From assembly GCA_036172665.1 (NCBI GenBank), contig CM069876.1:3410001-3474000 (forward strand): a DNA stretch of 64,000 bases, in the 5' to 3' direction. A program made the translations under genes and the position numbers. Each line of letters begins with the position of its first letter. Within the stretch, counting starts at the first letter, position 1. The DNA comes from Prosopocoilus inquinatus (Eukaryota > Arthropoda > Insecta > Coleoptera > Lucanidae). Below are positions 46,758-58,610 of the stretch, piece by piece. Under the pieces are notes generated by a model, which saw only the letters and a list, made by a program, of their open reading frames with translations, ran no database searches and was not told the DNA's origin.

Positions 46758-47414
46758 CAGCGCTTCCCAAACTTTTAGGTTTCACGGTTCCCTTTTGAGC
46801 TGTGTTAAGATTCACGCCCCCCCCCCTTCCCTCCTTTCCTGTCGGATCTCGAACTTGAACAATGATACTAATCGATTGACAAATGCTTTCATAGTATTTT
46901 TTAAATAGAACAGTTCTTTTATTGAAGCTTGTTTGCATATTCTCAAATGCATTGACTCGTTCTTTTTTTCTAAAACTAAACCTGGGAATATTTATATTGT
47001 ATATTCAAAGTAAAAAAAAAACAGATGGTATATGTACAGTAGCGAGTGTTAAATTTTGGTCGTCGCTGTCAATCAAAACGTTAGTTTTAATTCCACAAAT
47101 TAGAAATTTTCATGTGTATTTTACTATGAATGTGTCAAAATAAATTAAATATTTAAGAGACTATTCCAAGCATTCAAAATTAAGACACGAATCTCCTTAG
47201 TTTTAATAAAATACAAGTTTGGTGTAAATCTTTGAGAATTAATGGCGACAAAAAATTTATTGCTCGTGATTGTATGCAATCTTTTGTAAAAAATTACAAG
47301 ATAAATTAGTTGCAATTTGCGTTCAATTATTTTATACATATTTATTCTGCTGCGCCCCCTTGAAAACTTATGCGCCGCCACAGGGGGGCACGTCCCACAG
47401 TTTGGGAAATGCTG
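46758..47414. mobile_element. non-autonomous hAT element (CAGCGCTTCCCAAAC type)
   Basis: Ends CAGCGCTTCCCAAACTTTT and AGTTTGGGAAATGCTG are inverted, the Charlie-like pattern. The flanking 8-mers ATATAATC and ATCTCATC agree at 6 of 8 positions. A 10-base C run lies near the left end. The short frames inside are not transposase. Confidence 0.75.
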
Positions 47415-47472
47415 ATCTCATCTATTACACGGTTACCAATCAAGTAAAGAGTCACTGTGGGGGATCTACCAA

Positions 47473-49165
47473 CAGGGTTGCAAGATTGGGCGGGCGAAAT
47501 TCCGCCCTTTGGCCTACATTTTGGTCATATTTGGCTCTTAAAAAATTTAGCCTGATTTCTGCTATTTTTCTTGTCTTCATATAACGATACTTGGAGCATC
47601 GTTTTCTTTTGTTTCTTATTCATTTCATATTTGTTATTTCTTTTTTGTTTTTGCATTTTAGCGTTTGATTTCAGTAAACTTAAGTAAAGGATTTTTGTTT
47701 TATTTTGACAAATGTTTATTTGTTTTGTTTGACGTATGTAAGTACTCTGTACGTTAACATTAATAAGTATTATTATTATTATTATTAGTTTATTCATGGT
47801 TCGCTTGTTTTATTTTGTCCTTTTGTTTTCTGCCAGCTTCTTGACTTCTTGCAAAAGTCTTCGGTTGGAGAATCGTCGTTTCTTCATTATTTTTTAATCT
47901 ATTTGTACTTCTTTTCTTTTGTTTTCCGCATTTATCTTTTTTCTAATCAAATCGACATCCTGCATTTTATAGACTCTTACAATTCTCTTTTTTTCGTATT
48001 TTTTTGTTTTTCTTTGCAAAAACTTCCGACAATTTTCATCTTTTTCCGTCTTAGTATCTGTTTTTTTAAATTCATTTTACACTTTATATTTTTCTTTTAT
48101 TTATTTCTAATTGATCTTTTCACATTTTGTTGGCTGTATCTTGTTTTCTATTAGTTTTTTTCGCTTGGAGATTCATTTGTTCTTGGTTTAGACGATCTTC
48201 TTTTGTTTTTTTCTCTGTTCTTTATGCTTTTGCACTATATATTTCTTTTATAGCTTCTTTTTATTTGCAAAATCTTTCAACGATTTTCATTTTCTTGGTC
48301 ACCTTCGTTTTCTAGTACTCCTGTTTTCTTTTTTAAATTCGTTCTAGTTCTATGCTGTCGTATTTCTCTTTTGTTTATATTTATGAAATTGATTTTTCAT
48401 ATTATGTCGATTGACACATTTTTACAGTTCTCTTCTGTTTCGTATGTGTCTGTGTTTATTCGCAAAAACTTCCGACAATTTTAATTTTTTTTCATCTTAA
48501 TATCGTGGTATTTCCGTTTTTTTTAAATTCATTTTATACTTTATATTTTTCTTTTATTTATTTCTATCTAATTGATTTTTTCACATTTTGTTGGTTGACG
48601 TTTTTCTTACAGCTGTATCTTGTTTTCTATTAGTTTTTCTCGCTTGGAGATTCATTTGTTTTTTGTTCATTCATCTAAGCAGACGATCTTCTTTTGTTTC
48701 TTTTTCTTGTTTGTTTTTGCGCTTTCATACTATGTTGTATTTTTCTTTTCTTTTTTTACAGAATTTCATATAAAATTGATTGTGTGCATATTATTGACGC
48801 TTGTTTGTAGTTCGTCGTTTTTCATTTGTTTTAAGTTTCATATTTCGTTTCATTTTTTTTTTTTTTTTTGTTGTGTTATTGACTTTTCTCGAGGTTGCTT
48901 TAATTTTCTACGAATTTGTTTTGTCGATGTTCCTTTGCTTTTTTTTGGGTTCACCTCATGCCTTGTATTTTGTCGCTACCGTGTTCATTTCTCTTTTGTT
49001 TCTGATTTTTTGTCAGGTGTCATTTGTTTTTTCTCAACTGTTCTGATTTTTAATGTCGATTTTTGTTTTTTTTTTGTTTATGACTCTACGAAAAAAATCG
49101 GCACCTTTTGGCTACATTTTGTTAACAAGTTGGCGACATTGCCTGCAAAAAATCTGGCAACTCTG
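47473..49165 (+). mobile_element. non-autonomous hAT element with T-rich tandem interior
   Basis: Ends CAGGGTTGCAAGATT and, reverse-complemented, CAGAGTTGCCAGATT (13 of 15) are flanked by TCTACCAA (47465) and TCTACCGA (49166), a 7 of 8 duplication. The interior is extremely pyrimidine-rich and contains a direct duplication of about 460 bp: the blocks AAACTTCCGACAATTTT (48020, 48465), CACATTTTGTTGG (48121, 48582) and CGCTTGGAGATTCATTTGTT (48162, 48640). The long + frames here (up to 186 codons, at 48620-49180) are Phe-rich low-complexity translations, not genes. It shares architecture with the elements at 13847 and 61630. Confidence 0.85.
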
Positions 49166-49173
49166 TCTACCGA

Positions 49174-50235
49174 GAGATAAAAAGATGGTTTAAGTATCCG
49201 TTACATTTTAACGTCTCCTTTAAGAGTGCGAAAACAAATGTATTTTGCGCCTTTAAATTTAAATGTCCGACTATATGAAGCCCTGCTGTATTATCAATAA
49301 CGATATGCAGAACTTAAAAAAAATTAGATTTTGTATTTTCTAACTCTTTTATAACTCTGAAAAATTGAATGACTATGGATCTTTTTTTCAAAATTGGCTG
49401 GACATTTTACTAAACTCCGGCTAACTAGTTTTGTGTACAATATGAACTTAAAAGAAGTAAGAAAATATTTTCCTTTTAACTTAAGTGGAAAGACATTTTA
49501 GACCACCGACAAAGCAAGACATGCAATTACTGTACAAATACAAACACAGTAATTGATAATACATAATTGTAAAAACGAAATAGATTACGACAAATGCAGG
49601 AAATATGTGAGATAATGCCGGTTTTTTTTTTTCGAGTAATTTGTTATGGAATAGTAACCGTTAACTCGGACAAGGAAACAATCAGTGCATATTGTAATCA
49701 TCGTGTGGAGAAATAAACTCTAATTAATCACAGCATATCACGAATTATGACGGCATAAATAATACTGTGAAGGAAAGAATACAGCTAGCTCACAGTACTA
49801 ATTGAATAACAATCTTACCATCATGCAATATGTTTACTTTTTTTTAGTGTAATTAATATGATGGGGCCTTAGGTCAAGCATGTTATATTTAAAATTAGTC
49901 ATCATTAGATTAAGTTGTATCATGTTTTCTGGTTTCATTAATAAACACGTCCAGTTTTACTTCAATAATTGATACTAACGTGAGTTAACATTTTTTTCTT
50001 TTCTGATTAATTATTTCAGTTGTACTTTATGCAGCAATGCCGTTTACTTTTTTAATTTTAATATATCATTTGTTCTAAGGCTAGTATGACACAGCATTGA
50101 ATTCGATATCAATTTTGTTACAAAGTTGTAGAGACAGACTACAGGAGTATATTATAAGTATTATAATAATTAATAAATAAATAATATTATAAGTTTAAAA
50201 AAAGATGTATGTAATTTTTTTTGTTTTGATTTCAG
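49174..50235. other. intron end upstream of the second mirror exon
   Basis: The 49640-49880 segment is apparently unique and contains TAATTAATCACAG, CAATCTTACCATCATGC and TGTAATTAATATGATGG. It is a candidate regulatory block close to the exon. The splice acceptor and polypyrimidine tract are at 50212-50235. Confidence 0.4.
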
Positions 50236-50342
50236 GCAGCTGGTTTGGAATTGAAAGAAAATCTGGCGGCGGGAGCGACGTGGCCCTATCCCTCGGTTTA
50301 CCATCCTTATGATGCTGCATTCGCAGGCTACCCCTTCAACGG
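50236..50342 (+). CDS. mirr: mirror (Iroquois homeobox protein), second visible coding exon
   Basis: This short exon has 35 full codons plus two bases. It lies between the acceptor TTTCAG (50230-50235) and the donor GTGAGT (50343). Its upstream phase matches the previous exon (0 to 0) and it ends in phase 2. The peptide reads LELKENLAAGATWPYPSVYH then PYDAAFAGYPFN, the stretch that in mirror proteins directly precedes YGMDLNGARRKN and the TALE homeodomain. The homeodomain (WFANARRR helix) must therefore lie in a later exon. I found no trace of it in the remaining 13.6 kb. A palindromic MITE lies only 145 bp downstream of the donor. Identification is firm for the Iroquois family and strong for mirror over its paralogues. 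Confidence 0.9.
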
Positions 50343-50487
50343 GTGAGTTTTTCAAAATAGGTACATTTCGAGATTTTTTTAATTTAGCGTCCGGAGTGCT
50401 GTGAATGCTTTTAAATTTGCCGCACGCTAGTCACAGCCAGATTAAAAAAAAGTGTTCTTCTATTAATAACAGATAGGAGTATTTCTC

Positions 50488-50825
50488 AAGGTTGGTAGAG
50501 CTGGACTGTGTATTAGAAGGTTGCCTTGATCCAGAGGGGAGGGTTTAGGTACGTAACTCGTTATGTCACATCACGTGATGAATTCCATTGATCATATTAC
50601 TGCATTATTTGATCAATAGGACAACAGAACTGATTCCATTTGTAGTGAATTAAATTAAGCTTTTTTAAGGCAGATTAAAGCTCACTCTATTTACTTCACT
50701 GTGACATATAGAAGTTTCGTGTGACGTCACGAGTTACTTTCGCGGGGGGAGGGGGGAAGGATCAAACTATACATTTAAATGGGAACGAGGCAACCTGCTA
50801 GAGTGATATCAGTTTTACCAACCTT
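50488..50825. mobile_element. palindromic MITE, copy 2 (AAGGTTGGTA family)
   Basis: Complete ends AAGGTTGGTA and TACCAACCTT. The whole 338 bp is the inverted counterpart of 1138-1475. It carries a CRE-like TGACGTCA at 50732 and lies 145 bp after the donor of the mirror exon, so it sits in the next intron. Confidence 0.85.
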
Positions 50826-51479
50826 CATATTTCTGATGTTAGTTGAAACCGAATGAAAATTTAGTATATCGTTTACCATGACATACGTAAGTACGTGTTT
50901 TATAATAAAGATTATTTTTGAGAAAATCTATAGTATGTATTAATTACGTGTATAATTTACAATTCACGTATATAAATATACAAATCAATGTAATTCACTT
51001 TACTTAATTTCAGGTAAAGTAAATTGATATACTTTGCTTGTTCTAAAGTGTTTTCTTTTCCATATTGTTTTAAAATTATTCGAGCAAGAACCACTTTAAA
51101 CAACAAGAATGTCCTAAAAATACATTTAACGTTTCACAATTTGCTTGGCTGCTCTATCAAGGTGAAATCAAAAAAATTAATCAAAAATATTTTCAAGGTA
51201 ACATTGCCCTGAGGCTGTCCGGTCAACTGTTAATGATTTTTTTGTATATAAAGAAATTAAAAAAAAAACTATTCGACTAACACGTTAATTAATGAATTAA
51301 ATACGCATAAGTGCATGAGTGAATTATGTGAAACAGGTTAAGAGATGTATTAGAATCGGATTCAATGTTGACCGTACAATGTCCGCTACTTTCTTGAGAT
51401 GTTGACAATGAATATTTTTCTGGTAAGGTAAGAAATGAAGTTGTGTGGAACCCACGTATACTCATAGTGAAGATAGAAG
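50826..51479. other. intronic stretch, nothing recognised
   Basis: The 62-codon frame at 51024-51212 lacks family resemblance. Confidence 0.4.
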
Positions 51480-53302
51480 ATTAAACAGAAGAGGGAAATA
51501 AACTCGTATCTTCATCTTCTTCACAAAAATTGTTTAATAACTGAAGCGCTACATATACATATGTCTTTCGGCCTTACATAATGAAACTAAAAAATTAAAG
51601 CCCATCTTCAGGCTGAAAGGTTAAAAAGTGAGAGTTAATCTCAAGATGAAAAAATCATAAATGGACTTACCAAAAATTATATAAAACAAAAAACAAAAAG
51701 TTTAAGACATTTTTAAAGTTCAAAATTACATGATCTGAAATCAAAAAGAGTGTAAACGTTGAGGCAAGGCAAGGGCCAAGGCCGCGTGTTAACAAGAAGG
51801 GAAACAGACGGGTTATGAACAGTCGGTAAAATAGATAACTAAAAGTTAAGTAAAGGAAAGGAGGCTGTGTTCAGAAAGGCCAATTGATACGATTGATAAA
51901 AATCAGTTTTTTTAAATTCTGATTGGTCGTTTAAGCAGTGTTTTTTTTTATTGTTAAAATTTTTGAAAGATTTAAATATTTCTACTTATTCTAAAATGTC
52001 CGAATCTTTAAAACTATTAGTGACGTGTAAAATTTCAATGGAGTCTTAAACTTTTCGTCTTTTGTTTTATAATTTTTGGTAAGTCCATTTAATGAATATT
52101 TTCATCTTGAGATTAACTCTCACCTTTTAACCTTTCAGCCTGTATTATTTTATTATTTTATTTTAAATTTCATTATGTAAGGCCGAAACACATAGGGTGT
52201 TCATGGGAAGCCGCTACAATAACTAACTTTCTTATTTCTTATTTTTATGAAGTAACTTAAATTAGGACAGTATTAGGACCTCTCCTCTTCGATTTTATGG
52301 TACTTCCAAAAAACAAATGACAATCAGGTTTTCGAGATTTTCAATTGTTTTCAACTTTCTTTTAATGGAATGTTAGGTTTTTTTATCATTGTATCGCGTT
52401 CAGGATGTCAAATTAAGTATGTCTGTGAAATAATATCTCTCAAAACAGAATATTTCACAAATAATTCAGTCTTGATATTCGCTGGAAGAAGTGTATCGTT
52501 ACGATAGTCTTTTCATTGACGAATACAATATGGTGCGCGTTGAAACAAGAGAATAAAGGAAGTGTGTTCAAACTGTCAGACCTTTGTGAACTGTCATGAT
52601 TCAAGATTTGTTTAAATTTAGTTCAAACTAAAAACTCTTGGATCCAAATATTGAAAGCGCGACAAGTTAAAATGTCTAACACCATTATTTACCAAATAAT
52701 TTATAAAATAGTAGACCTAGGAGGGGAATAGTTTAAAGAAGTACTTAATTTGGCATCTTGAACACGATACTCTGATAAAAAATATAATGTTCCATTTAAA
52801 AAAGTTGAGAGCAATTGAAAATCTCGAAAATCTGACAGTTATTTGTTTCTCCAAGGTTACCATAAAATTGAGCACGGAAGGTCCTGGAACTTTTCTAATT
52901 TAGGCTATTTCGTGAAACTTCAAACAAAAAAGTTAGCTATTGTAGCCATTTTCCGTGAATACCAAGATTTTGTTACTAAACCATTTCTAAAATAGTAGGC
53001 TTTGGGAGATGATATTTTAGAGACATAATTAATTTAACATCCTGAACGCGATGCGATGATAAAACAATTGAAAATCTCGAAAACTTAATTGTCATTTGTT
53101 TTTCCGAAAGTACCATAGAAACGAGGAGGAAAGGTCCTAAAACTTTTCTAATTTAAGTTACTTCGTAAAAATGCAAATAAGAAAGTTATTACTGTTGTAG
53201 CGGCTTCCCATGAACAGCCTGTATGTGTATATGTAGCGCACAGCCATTAAACAATTTTTGTGAAGAAGATACGAGGTTATTTCCCTCTTTTGTTTAATGT
53301 AA
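51480..53302. mobile_element. nested inverted-repeat composite
   Basis: The outer arms 51484-51562 and 53213-53298 are inverted copies (AGAGGGAAATAAACTCGTAT, TTCACAAAAATTGTTTAAT, GCGCTACATATACA). An inner pair, 51562-51700 and about 52040-52195, is inverted around TTTCGGCCTTACATAATG and AGAGTTAATCTCAAGATGA. A third unit of about 255 bp (GTTCATGGGAAGCCGCTACA through CGCGTTCAGGATGT) occurs once forward (52196-52440) and twice inverted (about 52720-52970 and 52985-53225). The CTGAAGATGG...GGCCGAAAG phrase at 51575-51613 on the minus strand is of the Penelope-terminus type. Confidence 0.75.
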
Positions 53303-53699
53303 TAAATATTCCGATGAATTTCAATCTAAGCTACTATTATTCTTTTAGTGTTTTTGTGCACCGTTAACAGATTCCTAAGTTACTACCAATTTATATAAGT
53401 ATACCGGGAGTACAAACGTTTTCCGACAAATAGGATTTTACATATAAAAAATAAGTGGATTTTACATGTACAAAATAAGAGCAATGTCCCCTTTTTTGGA
53501 TACAAGATTTATCAGAAGTGGGAATAAAATCCTCCCAGACTGGTATATCAAACCCATGTCAACTTGAATAGGTATACTATAAACTATAACTCTTACCATA
53601 CCCTCAAGTTGAAGGTGAGTGACTGTCGAGATCGGAAAGAATTTCTGATTCTCAGTTTCTCAAAACTGATTTACTAAAATTAAAAAAAAAATATATTTT

Positions 53700-54290
53700 T
53701 TGGAGAATGGTTACCACTTGGAGTTAGCCAAACAAATCACTAAAACTACTCAAACTAATTTGAATACCACCCGCAATTTTCATTTTATACATATGCCTGA
53801 CACTGACGATAACTCGGTTAATTTAACTAATAAAGATTATCAAATGATGTTTATTATCGTTTATTCACAATCTAACTCCCAAAGTCCAAAAAAATAAGAG
53901 CATATTTTGAGAAAAATATAAAAATTGCCATCAAACAAGTGTTCATTGTTAAACCTATTTTTACTAAATTGAAATCCCCCATTGATAAATTAGATTGGTC
54001 AAACGTAGTTTACAAAATTTCTCCTAGTGATTGCGACAAGGTTTATGTAGGTTAAACCTGTAAATGTTTGAAAGCTCGTATCTTTTCACAAAAAAGTGAA
54101 CCAAAAAACTGCTTGTTGCGCTTTAGCTCAACATTTTAAACACAACATAACTTACCAAGACACTGTCACTTTAAACATCGAATCTAACAAGTCAAATATT
54201 GCTTTCTTGAAATGCATCATATTTTCACCACAAACAGTACTTCAAACAAACAAACAAACTGGTATTTCAGACCTCATAATTAATTAGAAA
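53700..54290 (+). pseudogene. Penelope-like element GIY-YIG endonuclease remnant
   Basis: A first frame (53700-53897) is weakly similar at best. In the next part KLDWSNVVYKISPSDCDKVY at about 53988-54047 matches the Penelope endonuclease start (VVYKI-C-DCDKVYIGQT). It is followed by VG, a stop in place of the usual Gln, TCKCLKARI, and in a shifted frame ALAQHFKHNITYQDTV and LNIESNKSNIAFLKCI. This order, GIY-YIG-like VY...VYVG then C-L--RI then ALA-H then ESN, fits Penelope-like retroelements. Stops and shifts make it a pseudogene. The reverse-transcriptase part is absent. Confidence 0.85.
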
Positions 54291-54637
54291 ACTAATCAGA
54301 CCTATAGTTTCAAATCGACTTAAAAATTTTAACGTGCTTGTACTAGTGCTTGTTCTTATTAGTAGTCTCAAATGTACACTCTCACACTTAGTTGTCATTG
54401 AAAAATGTTTTTCTGGTTGTGATGTGCTTGCATCATATAGTTATACCCCTGGAAAAGGCCATGAAATACCATACGAGCAACGGAATTTATAATTAGAGCA
54501 GGCTGTGGTATTTATCATAAGTTGGCAACGCAGACTTGCAGTTTGAAATTAAAGATTTTAAGTGTCATAATGACATTTAGTTTCGAAAATGTTTGATATT
54601 CGACATAACATTTTTCTGACTGAAATTTATTTAAAAA
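54291..54637. other. short spacer
   Basis: Probably the tail of the Penelope-like remnant followed by unassigned DNA. No end repeat was identified. Confidence 0.35.
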
Positions 54638-55035
54638 ATGCACAGAAACAAGAAAATGGGATATGGAGCTATGCGATTCCTGGTTGCATCCAAGATTTTC
54701 GGGAAGGATTCTCTAATTTTGGAGTTGATTATGAATAATGCAACTGCATACACAAGGAAAACCATTCAACTGATACAGGAGTTTTTTGACAATCGCCTTG
54801 TAAATTTTCCTGCCCAGTCTCCAGATTTGAGAATCATCGATTATTTTAGTTTTCCATTTCTGAAAAATACCAAGCATTTACAGAAGCGTGCAATTTAATT
54901 AGTCCTCAAAAATTGCAAAATGCGTTCGACAATATGAAAAAGTGTGTTGAAGATGACGGACAACACGTAAAAAAATTAAAAATATCCACTTTTTCCTTCA
55001 CACATATTTTAGAGTTTCCGCAAAATAATGTTTAA
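54638..55035 (+). pseudogene. Tc1-like DDE transposase C-terminal remnant
   Basis: The frame has LIMNNATAYTRKTIQLIQEF then NRLVNFPAQSPDLRIIDYF. This corresponds to the Tc1 block (V)MDNA--HTA...FPAQSPDLNPIE-LW. After 54898 the text resumes in another frame as KLQNAFDNMKKCVEDDG. The second catalytic Asp is Asn here and the family's Asn-Pro-Ile-Glu is changed to Arg-Ile-Ile-Asp. Only the last third of the transposase remains. Confidence 0.85.
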
Positions 55036-55296
55036 CTATATCATTGAAGATCGAACGCACAAAGCACGAACATAACCTCGAAAATAACAGCTGTCAATTT
55101 ATTATTAGTTTCTCAGTGTTTCCAACTACGCAACGTAAAAGAGCAACTCTCACAGCCTCCTCAAATTATAAATTCCGTTGACCACCCGGTATAACGTATA
55201 TTACTGAAAACCGGTCAGGCCACGGGCCTTTTATATGGCAAAACGAACGCAGTGTGAAGTGTTACGCACTTTGTTACACACTTGTTGTGTTCTCCG

Positions 55297-56133
55297 TTGG
55301 GCATGGATACCGGTTTTCGGTAATACCGATAATCCGGAATACCGGACACTTTTATACCTTTTAGTAAAACCGGTAATAACACTTGAAATACCGAAATATT
55401 GATATCGGTATTATCTTACTTAACGCCAACAAAATTATCCTAATTTATAACTTTGACTATTAGTTTTCATTATTCTTTGTTGATTATTTTCGGAAATTTA
55501 CTTATGTGTTTATGTATTGTTTTCTAACAATTATACTTTTCAACAAATGAACCGGGTCACTTAAAAAAGTTAGATTAAATGAGAAAAGAATTAATATAAT
55601 AATTCGTTCGAAATATTTTAGTGGTCCACTTCATTTTTTTGTTATTATTATTTTTTCTCACTCTCGCACTTATACTTTTATAATTAGTATGTATTAATTG
55701 CATGATTTATGTTTATATTAAATATGTTCTATTGTTGGGTAAGTGGCAAAGCAGCTTGGCTGAACTTCGTCAACATAATAAAGATGTTTATTAGGTATGA
55801 AATAAAATAAAGACATTTGTTATGTATATTTATTATTATTATTATTTATTGAATAGTATGTTATCACAAAGACAGAAGCTTTATTGTTATTTTAGTTATT
55901 TATTGTTATTTAAAACAGAAAAACTGAGTATTTATAAAGTATGATGTTGATAAACTTAGTTTTAATGTGATTTTGTTTCAATAAATGCCTGATTTTCTTT
56001 CTAAAAGGATTTCTAGCTTCTGTCTTTTGTACTACATAATCATATTTATTTCAATACCGAAATCCCGGTATTTTAAATATAAACATCAAATGAATACCGG
56101 TATTGTAAAAGTGCGCCGGTATTCCTTGCTCTA
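55297..56133. mobile_element. non-autonomous hAT element with ATACCGG repeats
   Basis: An exact 8-bp duplication GTTCTCCG (55289-55296 and 56134-56141) flanks inverted ends TTGGGCATGGATACCGG and, reverse-complemented, TAGAGCAAGGAATACCGG. Subterminal regions repeat AATACCG/CGGTATT at least ten times, typical transposase-binding arrays of hAT elements. The middle is A+T-rich and non-coding. Confidence 0.9.
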
Positions 56134-56141
56134 GTTCTCCG

Positions 56142-58242
56142 GTGCTCTTTATTTTTGCCATACAAGAGAGGGAAGAGCGCTTGCGAAAATCGGCTCGTTT
56201 TCTGCTCGTATTTTACTCCTCCAGAGATAAAACTCCATGGCTTTCATAGCATTCACAACATTAACCTCAAGCGATGTAAGTACTAAATGCTTGTATTATT
56301 TCTAACTTTGTAGTTCGGTTTGTATAAAGGTAATAAATAAGCTTAGGATAATTATACTGTATTAAAAAACTTCAAAATATGCATGCAAATATGTACCAAA
56401 ATCATGAAAATATGCACTAAAAATTAACTTTTATAGAATAAATAGTATATTTTTATATTAAGACATTTAATAAATTATTTAGTCAAATCATTATATAAAG
56501 AAATATTTATTATTCCAAATCATAAAGTTTTCTTCTGAGCTTTCTCGTACCGGAGATGAGTTGCGCGCTGCAAAAATTCAAATTGCTCGCGTCATTTAAG
56601 AATCGAAGAATGCGCAGTGGTTAGAACATCAAAGGTGCCGACACTCAGTAAAAAGACTGTGCCCATACCCCGATAATCCTCTTATTATTGCCAAGTAGTC
56701 TGATTTTAGAACACTGATTGTCCAGATTGTCTGCTGTAAAGTGTCGGTTTGCACTTGGCGCCAAGAAAAAATGACAAATTTTCAATTAAAACAAAAAAAT
56801 GCAGCAAATTATGCATTAATGCGCTAAAGAATTAAAATAGGTATGCATTTATTTTTAAAAATGTTCAAAATATGCAAATTCATAATTATCCTAAGCCTAG
56901 TGATAAACATTACCGAAAACTTGGTACATCGAAAAGAGTAGCTCTTCATGCCCATAGTAGACTGTTTCCGGCGACGCCAAGTGTTTCCAAAATTTCTCAT
57001 AATAAAACAATTGTGAATATATCGAAATTCAGTGCGAACAAAAGTGACATATTTCAGATGTAGACCCATTTATATTTTCTTTCAATTTTAAATTGTAGGT
57101 ACAAAATGTTATAGTTTGTACGCAAAAACAATCTACTTACATCATAACATAAAATATAACTGTAATAAATGTTCAATTACGCAAGCTATCCAAATTATGA
57201 CAATTTTTTAACGTATCGTTAGTTCTTATTTTGTTTTGAAATACATTCGATCATAAAGTTTATTTACCAATAATTTTTAGCGTTAGAAGGACATTAAAGC
57301 TACAAATTTTCGAATGGAATCTTGTAAAATTAAATATGAATATTTTACGCATTCAAAACTATGAAAATATTTGAACAAGGGCTCGTTAATATCTAATAAA
57401 AACAAAAAGTGAAATAGTAACGATGAAAAAGCAAATTTCACGTATTTTTAAATTTTCCTGGTATTCCCCCAGGTTCATGTAGAATTTTGAACGTGTAGAG
57501 CTAGATGTTTCTTCAGGTATGATATGAATATACTCTAAGATTTCTTTGATTTCTCTGATGTACAGAGTGTTTTTTTACTTTGTGCAAATAAAAACACCTC
57601 AGTATAAGTACACGAAATGCTACCTTCTGCGGGTATTTTTTGGTGGCTATCGTATCATAGCCAAAAAGTTTCGAATGAACCACTTGTTTCGAACTGCTGA
57701 AATGTGCAAGAAAGATAGGAAGATCAACTTCACGTTCCTCTCGGTATGAACACGCCCACCGATACCGATCTCGAGTTTCAACGCAGCGTCTCGTAATAAT
57801 AATAATCACTGATATCGTTTATTAATTATTTTTTTTTTAATTTTAATTCACTGAGCGAAGTAATATGTTTTACGATATCAACTATCGACGAATAAATTTA
57901 AAATTTATGCACCAATTAGGCAAGCGCGTTAAAAATGTTCTTCCTTCACCCTTTTACTGTAATCTCGCTGCTAGCTATGAAAGTATTACTACTTTTGGTC
58001 CATGGAGAAAAAGTAAATGTCAAATTTTAATAAGTCTGTAAAAATAGTATGGAATGAGAAATTACAATTTGTTTGTACCTCGCTTTTAATTTTTTAGGCC
58101 ATTACGAACTGCAGCTTCTTGAATTGCATTAGATTTTAACTTAAAAATACTTAAACTTACAATTACTTGCAGCGAAATTAATTTAAATTGTAAATATTTT
58201 GACTGACCAGCTGATTGGAGCGGCTGATTTACGTAGTGCGTG
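56142..58242. other. spacer with a possible further element at 56370-56880
   Basis: TTCAAAATATGCA occurs as a direct repeat at 56371 and 56867, with AAAATATGCA variants between. This suggests a repeat unit, but no target duplication is clear. The rest is unassigned. Short frames at 56824-57809 have no family resemblance. Confidence 0.35.
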
Positions 58243-58250
58243 CTCAAGAT

Positions 58251-58610
58251 CAGGCCTGGACATAAAATACGAGAAGAGCCTGCCAGCCGATCGTGTATCA
58301 ACAGAAGTTATAAATCGTGTGGCTCTCGTGAAATACAAACATGAACCAAAATTATGAATTTAAGTACCTGTGTTTTATAAACAGTACAGGTAATGCATAA
58401 TGTATTATTTGCGGTAAACTGTTGAGTGTAAAACGATATAATATTGCTCGTCACTACAACATTTTCCATAAAGAATATTATCTACATAAGTTTGTATATC
58501 GTTAGTTGTTGAAATTGAAGCGACTGATCGTCAAACGGGAAACGGCACTGTCTGTGCGATGGTAGAAGGAGAATATACCCCGACATATTCCCCTCGCATG
58601 ATTAGGCCTG
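58251..58610 (+). mobile_element. hAT element, internally deleted, with BED-type zinc finger
   Basis: An exact 8-bp duplication CTCAAGAT (58243-58250 and 58611-58618) flanks ends CAGGCCT and AGGCCTG. Inside, ATG 58341 opens NYEFKYLCFINSTGNA, a stop, CIICGKLLSVKRYNIARHYN and IFHKEYYLHKF: a BED-like finger with C-x2-C and H-x4-H. The finger is the N-terminus of hAT transposases related to the GTF2I-repeat/SCAND3/ZBED5 group. The catalytic region is missing, so the copy is a 360-bp deletion derivative. Confidence 0.85.

Larger units (their letters stand above)
27716..50235 (+). other. large mirror intron (22.5 kb)
   Basis: The intron is defined by the GTAAG donor at 27716 and the TTTCAG acceptor ending at 50235. 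It is packed with mobile-element remnants on both strands, listed separately. Between them are A+T-rich stretches and a few denser segments that could be enhancers. Long introns with cis-regulatory DNA are typical of Iroquois-complex genes, so some of the non-repeat sequence may be regulatory, but no element is proven here. Confidence 0.85.

Noticed and set aside
47849..49180. Long + strand frames of 60-186 codons rich in Phe, Ser and Leu
   Set aside because: They are translations of a T-rich tandem repeat inside a hAT element; no domain, no codon structure, and the frames overlap each other.
50170..50355. 61-codon minus-strand frame
   Set aside because: Shadow of the mirror exon on the other strand.
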